From Argopecten irradians (taxonomy: Eukaryota > Mollusca > Bivalvia > Pectinida > Pectinidae), in NCBI RefSeq assembly GCF_041381155.1, contig NC_091135.1:7245620-7309619 (forward strand): a stretch of DNA of 64,000 nucleotides, given 5' to 3'. The position numbers and the translations under genes are program-made. Each line of letters starts with the position of its first letter. Within the stretch, counting starts at the first letter, position 1. The notes under the pieces were generated by a model. The model was not told where the DNA came from, made no database searches, and worked only from the letters and a program-made list of their open reading frames with translations. Below are positions 34,197 to 49,639 of the stretch, in pieces.

Positions 34197-37100
34197 CATC
34201 TTTTTATTCAACAATTCATTGAAATTAATGTATACATCATAACAAAATCAATGCGATAAAAGTATGTCTATGTAATTATTAAACCATAGTTGTAAGAAAA
34301 TTGTAGTACAGTGTAATGTACACAATGAATTGAAAAATAAAATGATCAATGTTCCAATATACTAGTAACCATGTTTTTATCATTATTATTATATTTTTCT
34401 ATAAAATGTTTTTACATTTTATACAGAAAATATATCGTTATGTCTTTTGTATATATAAATCATAATTTATAATACTGGTACATATGTATTGTTATCACAA
34501 ACTATTATTTATAAGTGGGTGTAAATATATTGATACTCATTTTGCAAATTAGGTGTGGATTTCAAACGTCACAATCAAAAGCAGCCAATAGACAAATCAA
34601 TCATAGAGCTCATATCATATAACGTCAATTATATCATTCAAAACACATACGTCAAGAAACACCACTAACTTCTCGCACATTCATCGCCGCACTTATCCAC
34701 ACAGATCAAAATCGATGCCTTATACAAACATATAAGCATGTACGTAAAATATTGCAATCAATAAACGGAATCAATATAATAAAAATTATAATTATAAAAA
34801 TGCTATGACTTGGATATACTATTTAATTTTTTTTTTTCATATGTCTGTTCAAAATTAACCATAGAAGATACTTTTGTGAAATGGAATAATGAATCCAGTC
34901 ACCAGGTGGTTATATACATTTAGGTTACTCTGCTTCAACCTACTTTTAATCATTTTAACGAAAGGCATAATCATAAAATGTTCAGAATCTACATACAGTT
35001 CTTTAAGGTTATCGAAACAATCAGAAATGCTCACTTATGGATAATTTGTTTTTAAGCATCAATTTAATCTTCTTGCTTTATGCTAGCCGACACTTAAACT
35101 AATATTATGTCATTACCTTTTTATGATAAGAATACCAAGTTCACTCCTTCTATGTATATAAATATTATCTTTCCACATTCAGGCAATGGCAGGAGTAACT
35201 AAAACGACGATTCCGTTTAAGCTAAATGAATCCGTTTTGATTGGTAAATCATAGGCAATTAGGTATATTTGCTTCCATGAAATGTTTTGAATGAAGTTTA
35301 AACATAAGGTGCAAAATGGTACAGAATTATCTAATAAAAAACACTCAAATATTTATTTCAAAATCCTCAAAGAAGAAACACCTTTACCTTCAGTTGCTAA
35401 ATCAATTCATTTAATTCTATCACAGACCTCTATTTATAAAAAAAAATCTCTTCGTCACATGTAAAAGGAAAGCATTTAACAAATCCTTCATACACATTGT
35501 AGTATTTGATCCAGTTATTTTCTTTATATTTTGGATTTTGTCAGCCAGAAGAAATCCTGAAACGAGATGAATCATCGATATATTCAACTCATAAAGATAA
35601 TTCTTTCAATCAGTAGATATTATCAGATCCATTACTAAGCATAAAACATAGCATCATTTAAAAGCAAACGTACATTTTATAAATTGTACAATTTTATATA
35701 TATATAACATGAAATCTTCGTCATAGATATTTTGTTGCCTGTGTTGCTGTATATCCTGTGCCATAGATTTATAATTCCTAACGTACGTGTATATACACAT
35801 TTTGAAAAAATAAGTTTCCTGATTTTCATGTTCTAACAATAAATTAAGAACCAAAAATTAATTTTGAAGGAGCAAAAAATCAAACAAACAAACATTAACA
35901 AAAAACTAACAAAAACCTCAAAGAAATGAATACTTTATGCTATGCAGTCTACAAAGTAGAAATAGGCAGCAACAAGTACAGTTACAATAATATATATCAA
36001 TTGTTAAACATTTATCAATAATGTGATCTTACCTGTGGCTTCTTTAACGACATTGGGTTGATAATGACGTTTATTATGGAAACTTCCCGTTTGTTCATAG
36101 CTGTACTGACACACTTAGATATCTCCTCGGGGGTACGGGCAAAGTAGCCAGTTCCTCCAAAGGCTGCGACCATTCTTTCATAATGAGCTGTTGCCATGAG
36201 GGATGTAGGTGGCGACCTACAATCAAAGAGATCAGAAGAAGCCTGAACCAGTTTATATGTAGCCGGTCCTTGACTATTATGACAGTTTACAGACTGTTCT
36301 TCATATTATAATTATTACTATTCTTTTTAGAAATATTACTTTGTTATTTGATGGTCTGGTTGACTGATTAATACTTAATACTAATACTATTACAATATAC
36401 TGTCATTCATTGAAGTATACTGCCCAGGACACCACACGGTACCTTTTAATCGGTGACATTAAACTGACAACGAGCAAACCAGTCGTAACTCCGTGCTGAA
36501 CGTTAAGCGGTAGTGGATTCAGACACTGTTATAGTCCATGTGTTTCCTGGGCAAAAGCTATGACTCACTGATGGTAAACGTTTAACTCAAAGATTTTAGA
36601 AAATAGGACGAATGTCAGGTGCAAGATGAGAATCCAAAATCAAGACACCTTTTAACGATCACATAAATAGGCTGTAGAGGTTAAGGTCCTATTTAACAGC
36701 CAGGGTCTTTTAGGAACGACCTTGTCTTTATGCAACGTATTGCGGTGTGTAAATGTATGTATGTTTTAGGAGGCTGCGATATATTCGTGTATCCTTGTAA
36801 TAGTGGAACACGTGTGTTTTTTATCGTGCTATCTTAATGAATCATACCGCCAAAGACAACAAACGGCACTCCCCACTCGGTCACATTAAACTGACCTCAG
36901 GCAAACTAGTTGTACTAGTTCCTTTATGCTGCCGGACAGTGAAGAAAGAGCATAGAAGAGACTACCACTTTTTGACCAAGATGTGTTTCGGTCAGCTAAT
37001 TGGTTGATTAATCAACGTCCTATCAACAGTCAGAGTGATTTACGAACGGCCTCTTGTGTATGCGTTGTGATGCTGCGTGTGTAAAGTATCTGCGTGTTTT

Positions 37101-40100
37101 TGGGTGACTGCAGCATGTTTGTGTCTCTTTATAATAGTGAAAACGTTTGTTCTTTTTATAGTACTCCCACCAGAAATGATGCTGTAAAACAAATAACAGA
37201 TTCACCCCACCACCAGGTCACATTATACTGACAAAGGGCAAAGCAATCGTCCCCACTCTGTGAGCTGTGCGCTAATAGCTAGAGCAGAAACTACCATTTG
37301 TTTAAGACTATGGTGCATCCTAACCAAAAGTCGGATCTAAAAGAGGGAATTGAACATATATCCTAAAGTTAAGAAGCAGAAAGTCATTTACAATTGAAAG
37401 GCGAAAAAAGATAATATCATTAATTTAGTCGCCTTTTAAGATTAAGTGGCGACTACAACTAACGCCTTACATCTGCAGTAGATGCATTAAAAGATACATC
37501 TAGTGAGATACGTTGCCACCACTTCAATCTGCTGCCGATTCTGACATGCTGATAGCTATGTAATACCTTTGTGTTAAAAGCAACACTTCGATATTCTTGC
37601 AATCCATTTTATGGCTTCTACATTTGAATGATAAAAATATATCATCTGAACCCTGAACCTTGGTTTTCCCTTTATTTATCAAATATATTCTACAACAGTA
37701 CAGTATACACGTATTCAGTACTACAATTTGACATGTTCAATTCAGCAAAACGTACGTTTGTTTTCAAATAACCTTTACCGCCCTTTCTATTAGAAATATA
37801 TAAATACTCACGTGAGAGTAAGATCTGAAGACTCAGAAATAGACTGCCAAGTGTCCTCGTCTAGACCAAAGCTAATCCCGTTGTTGTTCATAATGATGAT
37901 AATAACAGGCAGTTTGTACCTACAATATTAAGGCAAAACACTAATTAAATTGTTGATTTCACATACAATTCAAATGTTTAGTCGACCTATACCTACAATT
38001 AATTTTGTAATCAATTAACTTATTTTTTGAAAGTTTCTTGATACAAATAACTAGTTCTTTTGCTGACTACTTCTGCAGATCTATACGATGGCCAATGTAA
38101 AATATTGCTTTTTTTCTTTCATGACATTCGAATGGAGTTGTACAAGGTTCCCAGATAAAGCCATTTATCTTTATACATTTTATCAACTTCACCATATACC
38201 TAGCGTTATTATTACGATCATGACATATTCAAAACGACAATAAACATCTACATAATATGAATGATTGTTTGCTAATAATTTACATGTTTTAAGTTATAAT
38301 GTTATAATCAAATGACATTTTGTGTATATTTTAAGACTGTAAATGACAGAAGAGCTTACCGACAGAGAGTCTCTATTTCCATCCCTGAGAATCCAAATGC
38401 ACTGTCTCCTTGGATACAGACGACCCGTTTTTCTGGAGCATGATCTCTGCACCAGACAGCAGCAGCCACGGCAAAGCCTAGACCAACACCCATCGTACCG
38501 TAGGTTCCTGCATCTAGCCTGTTTATGTACAGCGGTTTGTAAGAAATCATAAATGTCTTGGGGGATTCTTATAGCGGGAGATATTGATATTCTAAATCAG
38601 TTATAAAATTCAGCTTTAGCTCTATCTTACTTCAAACTAGCAAGTTGAATGATTTCATTGAAGTGTTAGTGTATTAGTGTAATTTTCAAACTCAATTGTA
38701 TGTGTGCAAATGCATTCAAATGTTAATGTTTCATGTGTAACAAAGTAATTTTTAATTTACAACAGACCTGTGTCGTGGGAGGTAGTTAGGGATCATAGTC
38801 CTACTTATATCCATAGTAGAGGATCCCTCACTGACGATCATACAGTCTTTCGGCAACAATTTTTGAATCTACAATTTTAAAAGACTTTTTTAGTGTTCAT
38901 GTAAAACATAATGAAGTAGACTTAAGCTTGTGTGCGAATAGTACCCTAAAACCACTGCTGAATGCATTCATTGCATGTCCAAACTTTCTTTGAAAAATCT
39001 TTGAAAATATTGTGAAAAAAAATAAAAACACACGCAATGAAAAATATTGATGAAACTTTTATAAAGGTTTAGCACAAATGACATCACCTTGGCATACTCC
39101 TAAATTGTGTGCAAAAATGCCTGTAATAAATAAGACATAAGTTGAAAATTTAAACTGCTGAAATTAAACTGTTGGGGATGTATCATTTGACATAATTACA
39201 TCTCTCGAAGCACTTCTTAGGAGTAACGTCATAGACATTTTACAAGTAATTACCAAAATCATACTTCTTAAAAACACTTCAAAACAAATGTCAGATATGG
39301 CACATTTAAATACTTACATCTTCATATGCAGCATAGAAATTCAGAGGAAGAGACTTTTCAGACATCATTTTCTACAAACAACAAAGTACAATATAAGTCA
39401 AAATGTTGTTCAAGTCTGAATTGTTTTCAAATTCAAATAAACCCATAAACAAGTTAATTGTTCAATACACTGTAAAGTCGTCTTTTCCTTGATTGGAAGA
39501 TTCGATATCAGATAGAATTTAACACACGAATTAGACTTCATAATGGATTTTTTATGACTGATTATTCATATAATTGTAACTAATGCAATATTTTTGTTAA
39601 TGAATTACACCTACAGTTACTCTAAACCTTTTATCAGCATTTCATTTTTCTTTTATTTTTGCTGATTGGTAAATCTAGTTAAAACGAAGGCAGTTGTCTC
39701 CTACCTGTACACTCTGCTGATTCTGCTCGATTTTTCCTCGTAAAATTTTCCACCAGGGAGCAGCCTTGCTAAATGCAAATTTTCCTGGTCGTCTGCCAAT
39801 TTCCTCATTTAGCTAAAATGTCAAAGTAATGCCATTCATGTAATTACAAACACACTTTCACTCTTAGTAGAGTGTGTATATACATAAAATGAAAAAAAAG
39901 CCATTGGATAAGACGTGTAGTAAGTTGTAGTATGTTTCATTTCCTTAGGAAGTGAATCTATCACCAAAATTAACTCACAAGACATTGTATGAGTGACAAT
40001 TATGCAGTGTATTTTCCTACCTGGTTAACTACAGTGTCTAGACTGCCGACAAGCGTAGCTGCTGACTTGATGTTATTGTTCATTTCTTCATGGCATATGT

Positions 40101-43100
40101 CCGCCTGAATGATTTTAACCTTTGGGTGGAATCGAGGGGGCATTCCAAAATGTAACATCCAATTTAGACGAGCACCAAGAAGGAGGATCACATCACTTGT
40201 TGGGGATGTATCATTTTGTTTGACATAAATTACATCTCTCGAGCACTTCTTAGGAGTAACGTCATAGATATTTTACAAGTAATTACCAAAATCATACTTC
40301 TTAAAAACACTTCAAAACAAATGTCAGATATGGCACATTTACATACTTACATCTTCATATGCAGCATAGAAATTCAGCGGAAGAGACTTTTCAGACATCA
40401 TTTTCTACAAAAAACAACAAAGTACAATATAAGTCAAAATGTTGTTCAAGTCTGAATTGTTTTCAAATTCAAATAAACCCATAAACAAGTTAATTGTTCA
40501 ATACACTGTAAAGTCGTCTTTTTCCTTGATTGGAAGATTTGAATATATCAGATAGAATTTAACACACGAATTAGACTTCATAATGGATTTTTTTATGACT
40601 GATTATTCATATAATTGTAACTAATGCAATATTTTTGTTAATGAATTACACCTACAGTTACTTTTTATCAGCATTGCATTTTTCTTTTATTTTTGCAGAT
40701 TGGTAAATCTAGTTAAAATGAAGGCAGTTGTCTCCTACCTGTACACTCTGCTGATTCTGCTCGATTTTTCCTCGTAAAATTTTCCACCAGGGAGCAGCCT
40801 TGCTAAATGCAAATTTTCCTGGTCGTCTGCCAATTTCCTCATTTAGCTAAAATGTCAAAGTAATGCCATTCATGTAATTACAAACACACTTTCACTCTTA
40901 GTAGAGTGTGTATATACAAAAAATGAAAAAAAGCATTGGATAAGACGTGTAGTAAGTTGTAGTATGTTTCGTTTCCTTAGGAAGTGAATCTATCACCAAA
41001 ATTCATTCACAAGACATTGTATGAGTGATAATTATGCAGTGTATTTTCCTACCTGGTTAACTACAGTGTCTAGACTGCCGACAAGTGTAGCTGCTGACTT
41101 GATGTTATTGTTCATTTCTTCATGGCATATGTCCGCCTGAATGATTTTAACCTTTGGGTGGAATCGAGGGGCCATTCCAAAATGTAACATCCAATTTAGA
41201 CGAGCACCAAGAAGGAGGATCACATCAGCTTCTTGCAGAGCTCTGAAAATAGAAAGAAAGCAAGATGACCTCTTTTCTAACACCGGCATAGCTCTAAAAA
41301 CTCATAGGGAAGAAACTTAAAATCTCTGAACATGCATGATTTTGAACATCAAAGATCTGAATCTGGATATTCAAAAAAAGATTACACCTTGTTCAACATG
41401 CTTTGATAATGTACATGTATTTGTGAAAGGGAACCAAGAACAATTCTTATCTAAATCATGCATAGATCTAGAAGTTTAATGGTAAGCAATATCATCTCTT
41501 ATAAGTGCAAGACATTCAAAATTCAAAAGTGAAAATCATGGCGTTTCCATCCTATTTATTGGTATGAAAATCCAAAGGGAAGAAATATATCCCGAAAATC
41601 AAAAGGGAAGAATAATCACTACTTAAAAGAGAAGGAAGATTACAAGCAAGACTATATCATGTCTTAAGTATGGCTCTATATATTAGGGAAGAGAGATCAC
41701 GCCTTGTCATGCAAGAAACCCAAGCAAGATTCTGGAATTTCAAAAAAAGAAACGAGATCAAGAAAGCATAAAAAAAAAAGATCCCCATCTTAATTATTCT
41801 TAAAAACACATTTTAGCACCAAAGGAAACAATATCATCCCTTGTCTAACACACACATGGTTCTAGAAATTCACCAAACGTTTTAGCTCATTTAGCCCAAA
41901 GAGCCGGTGAGGCTATGCCATAGAATGGAGTTTGTCACCCATTATCTGCCCAGCCGCAGTCAACATTTCCTGTAAATTGCCGCTAGTCATGAAGGAATGT
42001 TACAAAAAAGGAACAGATTTTTTTATAAACTGCGACCACCCCATCAAGGGTCTACTACCTGCTGAGGTCCAATATGGAAAATTGTTCTGCTGCTGTAGGA
42101 ATGCAAGTATTAGGTCAATATTGGGTCTGCGGCTACACACAAAGATCAATCTTGTATAAAGCAAGGGCCTTGGGACCCTTGGTCCCAAAGAGTGAATGTT
42201 ATTGGGGACAATATTAGAAATAAGATTTATAGCAAATTTCTTAAAATTTTTACATCTTTAAAACATTTACAATGCCTCCAATATGTCCAATATTCTTGAG
42301 TTTTAGAAGATTTAAACTTAACCCAAATCTAAAATAACCTTGATGGGTTTGTCCTTACATGAGCAAAGTATGTTTGTTTGCTTGTTTGATTAAACTAACG
42401 TCCTAGTAACAGCCAGGGTCATGTAAGGACAGCCTCCTATGTATGCGGTATGTTGCATGTATGAATTATTATGCATTACCTGCAGGACGGAGCCAAGTGA
42501 GCGATACAGGCTCTCTGTGCCTCTCATTTTCCTAGTTTAATGAATCTTAAGTTTAAAAACTTGCACATAACGTTCAAAAGTTCAAGGATAAATTGTTCAA
42601 ATTTATTTTCATATACTCACTTTGACCTTGCAGGAGCCACACATAGTTCATGGTCATCTGGTATAACCCCTTTGCCCATGGGAGTCGGCAGAAACGGGAG
42701 CTGTGCACCGATCACCAACTCCTGAACAGCCTCCTCTGCATGAGCATACGCTGCACCTATAAAACAGTTACATCAGAGGTCAGAAAGGTTATCGCAGAAG
42801 AAAATATCAAGAAGTCTACAAATTGAATGTTATCTGATGAATCTATAGGTCATTATGTGTCAGATCACATTGTTTCATCAGATTTCACAGTTTAGCAATA
42901 AGTTCATTAGAGGTCAACTGGAATATTTAGTCAAAGGTCAGCAATGGTAATTAAATGCCAGTCAACTTATAAAATGTCAGTTTTGACACTACATAATGCC
43001 TTTATTTGTCAGAAAACATAAATAAAATGTAAGATACTTCTAAGTCAGTATGTAGCACGGAAAGTCATCAAAGTTCAACAGGCACTGAAAATGTCCAAGG

Positions 43101-46100
43101 TCATCATTGACAAGTGCTTAAAAAGAAGTCATCAAATGAGGTGAAATGATAGAATATAGTTACCTTTGCCAACTATCACTAACGGTTTTTCAGCATAGTA
43201 CAGTAGGTCTGCAGCTTCTTTTACACTTTCTGGATCAGCATAGCTTTTAGGAGGTGGGGGGCAGACAATAGAAGACCTAAAAACAACCATTTTAAAGATA
43301 TTAAAGATACAACAGGAAAAAGTAACATGGATGAGCTAGAATTTAACAAAATAAAACTGATTTAATATAACAAATAAAGCATGTTATTAAAAAATGATAA
43401 CAAAAATCAAGGTTTTTTAAGTTTAATTTTCATTTATTTCTCCTTTGATAATAAATGTCAGTATCAAAATTAACTTTTAATTGTATTTTTTTATTTACTT
43501 ACCATACATCTTTTTCATTTACTGTAGCATTCACCATGTTTCCAGCAATGTCTAGGTAACAAGCTCCAGGTCTACCATATATACTCTGGCGATAGGCCTA
43601 AAATAGAGGGTCAAGACAATATTAAAGTGAATAGTCGGGCAAAGAAAACCAGTCTAAATGCGTTCATTGGCCTTCCAAAAGTTCTCACATATTAATACGA
43701 CGGCCAAGTTCTGCTTACGTTTCCCAGTTCTGACCATTAAAGTAAAGGAAAGTTGAAAGAATTGAAAGCGAGGCTGCGTGTAAATGTAACCACGGACATA
43801 GTCAGCCGGGAGGACGTTTTAGGATTCCTATACTTTAAATTAATTTCTTCGTACGCAGACAGATTTTGGCGAGAGATTTTATTTTTCTATTTCATAAGAA
43901 ATTATACTGGATACATTCACACCATTTTTACCGAATTTAGCCATCCTTGCCCGACTGTTCACTTTAAGCTATAACAAGCATGAGACTTAAAACTTCACTT
44001 CGATATCATAAGTTATATAGGTTAAACAATCTTTAGCAGAGGCAGTCACCAGTTATGTAGATTTTAATAATTCTGTGCTTTCATGACTATTAATGTTATG
44101 TTCTGTAGAACAATCAGATAAAAATTTGTATACCCAAGTTGGAATTAAAACAAAATAAAGAAAAAATGAGCTAAGCATACATAATGTACATGTATCTAGT
44201 ATAACATGTATTAAATATCACACTGAACTAAATACTACAATAAACTAAAATATCAAAATCATCGGCAGCATAGCAAAACTGCTTCAATTAATAATCACAG
44301 AAACAAATCAATCTTTAGCCATCTAAATATGAAATTTGTACCATAGTCGCATCCTGTATCAAACATCTGACCATCATGCTAAGTTTAATGACATCCTGAC
44401 CCTCGTTTCTAGGATGACTGCCACACCATATTATTTAGTGCAAATAAATAATAATAACAATTTTGTCCTCACAAATAGCAAAATTACCTTTTCTACAAAG
44501 AAAGGAATTCTTTCTATGCTGTTTGGTCTTGCAGAAAACTTGCAGTATGGTCTAGCCACTTCCACCTGTGGTAAAAAATATATGAGATGAAACAAAATCT
44601 GTGTGTCTACTAATTTTGGAGTACCTAATATCTATACATAGAGCAATAAGATATTTCATTACGATCAGAATAATGATAAATGATCACAATAATTATTGCA
44701 GTTAATATACCTAGTATTTTATGGAACAAAACACCATACTGTAACATAAGGCGTGTAAAACCCATATCAATGATTATTTATAAGTTATCAATTATTATAT
44801 AATACATAAATTTGTGATTACCAGAAAGGAATGTACATGACGACAATAATATGACCATTTCTTTATTGACATATCAAGTAAACTAAAAACAGAAATCAGA
44901 AATGAAATACTTTAACCAGCAAAAATGATTAAAAAATATTTTATTGGAGAAATGCACTCTAATAATCAATAAGTGAAGTAACCATGGAATTTATCTGTAC
45001 CTGAGGCAGCTCCTGGAATGCTCCCATAGCTTCCTGGTCCTGTTCACTAGATCCCCCAATAACAATCACTGGCCTTAACAAAAATATTATTTTACTTATT
45101 AATAATTTACAGATACCCGCTAACTTACGAAAATCACAATAATCAACTACATCATGTGCATAATATATGTATATAACCTCTTCCTCATGTTACAAATTAA
45201 TTGTAATTACTGGGCCTGTCATTATATATGGAATGCAAATGTTATTTGATTCATCAATATTTTTTCAAGTCGGAATTTTCAACATAACATAAATGATACT
45301 AACCAGCAATTCTCCTTTGCATTTGACAATCCAGCTAAAGCATGTATGAGTCCAGGGCCAGAAACAACCAGACAAACTGCTGGCCTAAAAAATATATGAC
45401 ATAGCCTTGATTTTTGCTGTATGGGACATGTCTGTACTGACAGCATGACACAAAGGGAAATAACTCTGATACATCAAATTATGACCTTTAATGAACCAGT
45501 CAATTACTATATAGCCAGTTATTTTCATGGATCAAAATTTTGTGATTTGATTTAAAACAAGAAAATCAAATTATTGCGGTTTAAGATTTTTGCAGTACAA
45601 ATTTAAGGGTAAATATCATTTAACCATTTCTCAATATTTCGCGGGTCAAATTTTCGCTATCAAAGCAATGTCCCGCGAAATCGTGAAAATAGCATCTCCG
45701 CGAAAAAAAACCAGCTATATGGTAATTGTATTAGAAGTGATTTTAAACATATAAAAGGAATTCTTATATCAAGAGGCCCAAAGAGGGCCTTACCGTCATC
45801 TGACTACCTTGGCAATGGTAAAATTTAATTTCATATGGTGTCACATTTTCAATTTCTTCTCAACGGATGGATTTCAACTGTGGCGCCATCTTGGATTATG
45901 TGAAATAGCGGGACCCGAAAAGGTACAACGTAACACTAAGTCGTGATAGCCATAGTCATTGGTACGTGTTGTACATGCAGACCTCGTTTCAGCCAAATCG
46001 CAACAGGGCTCTGGTCCGTTTTGAAATAGTCTTAGGATAGGATGAATAGAAGTATCAAAATGTGTTTTCAAGAACTGTAATACACTTTTGGTCGGTAAAT

Positions 46101-49027
46101 CAAATCGCATTTTTTTTGTGAGGACGACCAGTGCAAAAAATATGTATATAAATACATTGTCATACCATATACATTATAATGCACTCTTAATCTGTTTGCA
46201 TGCAAGTTTCAGCCAAATCGCACCGGTAGAAACTGTGACTGAGAAGAATCAAAAAATGTTTGTGCACAGGGACCTGGCACGAAAATGTTTAACCAACTGT
46301 ACATACATATTATAGTATCTATAATATATATATGTATACTGTTGGTTAAAATGTTCTTGTCCCATCCTGTATCAAACATCTGACCATCATGCTAAGTTTA
46401 ATGACATCCTGACCCTCGTTTCTAGGATGACTGCCACACCATATTATTTAGTGCAACTTAATAATAATAACAATTTTGTCCTCAAAAATAGCAAAATTAC
46501 CTTTTCTACAAAGAAAGGAATTCTTTCTATGCTGTTTGGTCTTGCAGAAAACTTGCAGTATGGTCTAGCCACTTCCACCTGTGGTAAAAAAAATATGAGA
46601 TGAAACAAAATCTGTGTGTCTACTAATTTTAGAGTACCTAATATCTATACATAGAGCAATAAGATATTTCATTACGATCAGAATAATGATAAATGATCAC
46701 AATAATTATTGCAGTTAATATACCTAGTATTTTATGGAACAAAACACCATACTGTAACATAAGGCGTGTAAAACCCATATCAATGATTATTTATAAGTTA
46801 TCAATTATTATATAATACATAAATTTGTGATTACCAGAAAGGAATGTACATGACGACAATAATATGACCATTTCTTTATTGACATATCAAGTAAACTAAA
46901 AACAGAAATCAGAAATGAAATACTTTAACCAGCAAAAATGATTAAAAAATATTTTATTGGAGAAATGCACTCTAATAATCAATAAGTGAAGTAACCATGG
47001 AATTTATCTGTACCTGAGGTTGCTCCTGGAATGCTCCCATAGCTTCCTGGTCCTGTTCACTAGATCCCCCAATAACAATCACTGGCCTTAACAAAAATAT
47101 TATTTTACTTATTAATAATTTACAAATACCCGCTAACTTAAGAAAATCACAATAATCAACTACATCATGTGCATAATATATGTACATAACCTCTTCCTCA
47201 TGTTACAAATTAATTGTAATTACTGGGCCTGTCATTATATATGGAATGCAAATGTTATTTGATTCATCAATATTTTTTCAAGTCGGAATTTTCAACATAA
47301 CATAAATGATACTAACCAGCAATTCTCCTTTGCATTTGACAATCCAGCTAAAGCATGTATGAGTCCAGGGCCAGAAACAACCAGACAAACTGCTGGCCTA
47401 AAAATATATGACATAGCCTTGATTTTTGCTGTATGGGACATGTCTGTACTGACAGCGTGACACAAAGGGAAATAACTCTGATACATCAAATTATGACCTT
47501 TAATGAACCAGTCAATTACTGTATAGCTGGTTATTTTCATGGATTCAAATTTTTGTGATTTGATTTAAAACAAGAAAATCAAATTATTGCGGTTTAAAAT
47601 TTTTGCAGTACAAATTTAAGGGTAAATATCATTTAACCATTTCTCAATATTTCGCGGGTCAAATTTTCGCTATCAAAGCAATGTCCCGCGAAAATGTGAA
47701 AATAGCATCTCCGCGAAAAAAAACCAGCTATATGGTAATTGTATTAGAAGTGATTTTAAACATATAAAAGGAATTCTTATTTCCAAAACCTATAGATCAA
47801 AATGTGTAGAGAGAACTAGAGAATTTACATATTACAATAATTCTACATTAAGACATGCAATTAGCAAGCAGAGATAATTTTGTTTACTTACTTTCCTGTC
47901 ATATAGCCAATGATGGACGCCCCATATGAAGCCTGAAAATAAAAATAAAATCAAACACTGTTTCAAAGACTGTTTGCTTTATATATATAACAGTATAGCT
48001 AGCTAGCACACATTCAATGAACATGATTAATAGGCTGACCAATATCTTCCCTCTAGAAATACATTGATATGGATGAATAAGCTAGCAAATAGTTTCCCTT
48101 AGAAATAGATTGGGGAGGGGAGAATCAGCTAGCCAATAAATTCTCCCAAGAAATAAAGTGAAAGTGGGGAGTCAGCTATATATGCAATAGTTCCCAGAAA
48201 TAAATCGAGAGGGGGGAAAAAATCACCTAGTGTAGGTAGTTCTTTCCTCGAGGAAAAAATATCAAGCTTATCCTTTCCTTAGGGAAACTATCACAATGGA
48301 TTCTAAGTCAGGATAACTTGACTTGACTAAAAAGAAGTCATATCGTAAAATATGGAAAAATAAATATAAGACTCATCTTACAGGATCCTACTGCATGACA
48401 ATCATTTAGTAAGAGTATACATATCTAATAATACTATATGTTATACAGTCTGTATTGCTAGGGAAAATGATTTTAGAAAGTTACCGCTTGTTCATTTCGC
48501 ATTCCTATGTATTTGATGCCTTCTTTCTGTGCTGCACCAGCTATCTCAATGACAGGAATTCCTACTATGCCAAACATATACTCCACACCCTGAAAAGAAA
48601 TGAAAGCAAAGGACTGTAACATGTACATTTTAATGCAGTGTATTTGTTTAATATTTGCTGAAAATGAATAATATTCTTTTTAGCCAGGATGTGGTTGAAT
48701 TAATTGTGATGATATGTAAGTAAGCAACATTGAGACTCAAATGATCAAATTTTCTCAAAAACATATTGCCAATAGTAAAGGTGGAGGTGCTCAGCGGAAA
48801 TGTGAAAATGAATGGAGAAAATGGGAAAAACTTATTGATTTAGCTGACTAGTTAACTATTTGTATGTTTCTTTATTTAATGCGACAATCTATGATAGTCA
48901 TATCATGGCGATATATACATGTAACTACGTACCATGTACTATAACGTTTTTACCATGTACATAAATTAGTTATCCTTCTTTGAGCTCCTGGAGTTTATAA
49001 CACCACATAAATCTTGTTTCGATCTCT

Positions 49028-49070
<43 letters not shown>

Positions 49071-49574
49071 CTCCCTCCCTCTTTCTCTCCTTCTCTAATA
49101 TGTATCATACCCTTTTCCTGAGAGTGCTTGTGTAAGAACTTGCGTGCGAGGGTGTGTATGTAGGCGTGTGTGGCGTATGTGTGTCTGTGTGGATGTGGAG
49201 TGAGGACCATGTTCGTAAAATAGAAGCTGCTACTGCAGATGATGATGAATGATGATGAACAATAATGATGTAGATGAATGAAGCTGATGCATCAGACAAT
49301 GATGATGGTGTTTGAAACTGTGACTGTAAATGATGATGATGATGATGATGATGATGATGTTGATGATGATGATGATGAATGGTGATGATGATGATAAATG
49401 GTGATGGTGATGATGATGATGATGATGATGATGAATGGTGATGGTGATGATGATAAATGGTGATGATGATAAATGGTGATGGTGTGATGATGTAAATGGT
49501 GATGATGATAAATGGTGATGATGTTGATGATGAAAGGTGATGATGATGAATGCTGATGGTGATGATGATGAATG

Positions 49575-49639
<65 letters not shown>

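Noticed and set aside
48995-49299. Minus-strand frames rich in Arg/Glu or His/Thr near the (CT)n tract
   Set aside because: They are products of the microsatellite and GT-rich sequence in HACL1 intron 1.
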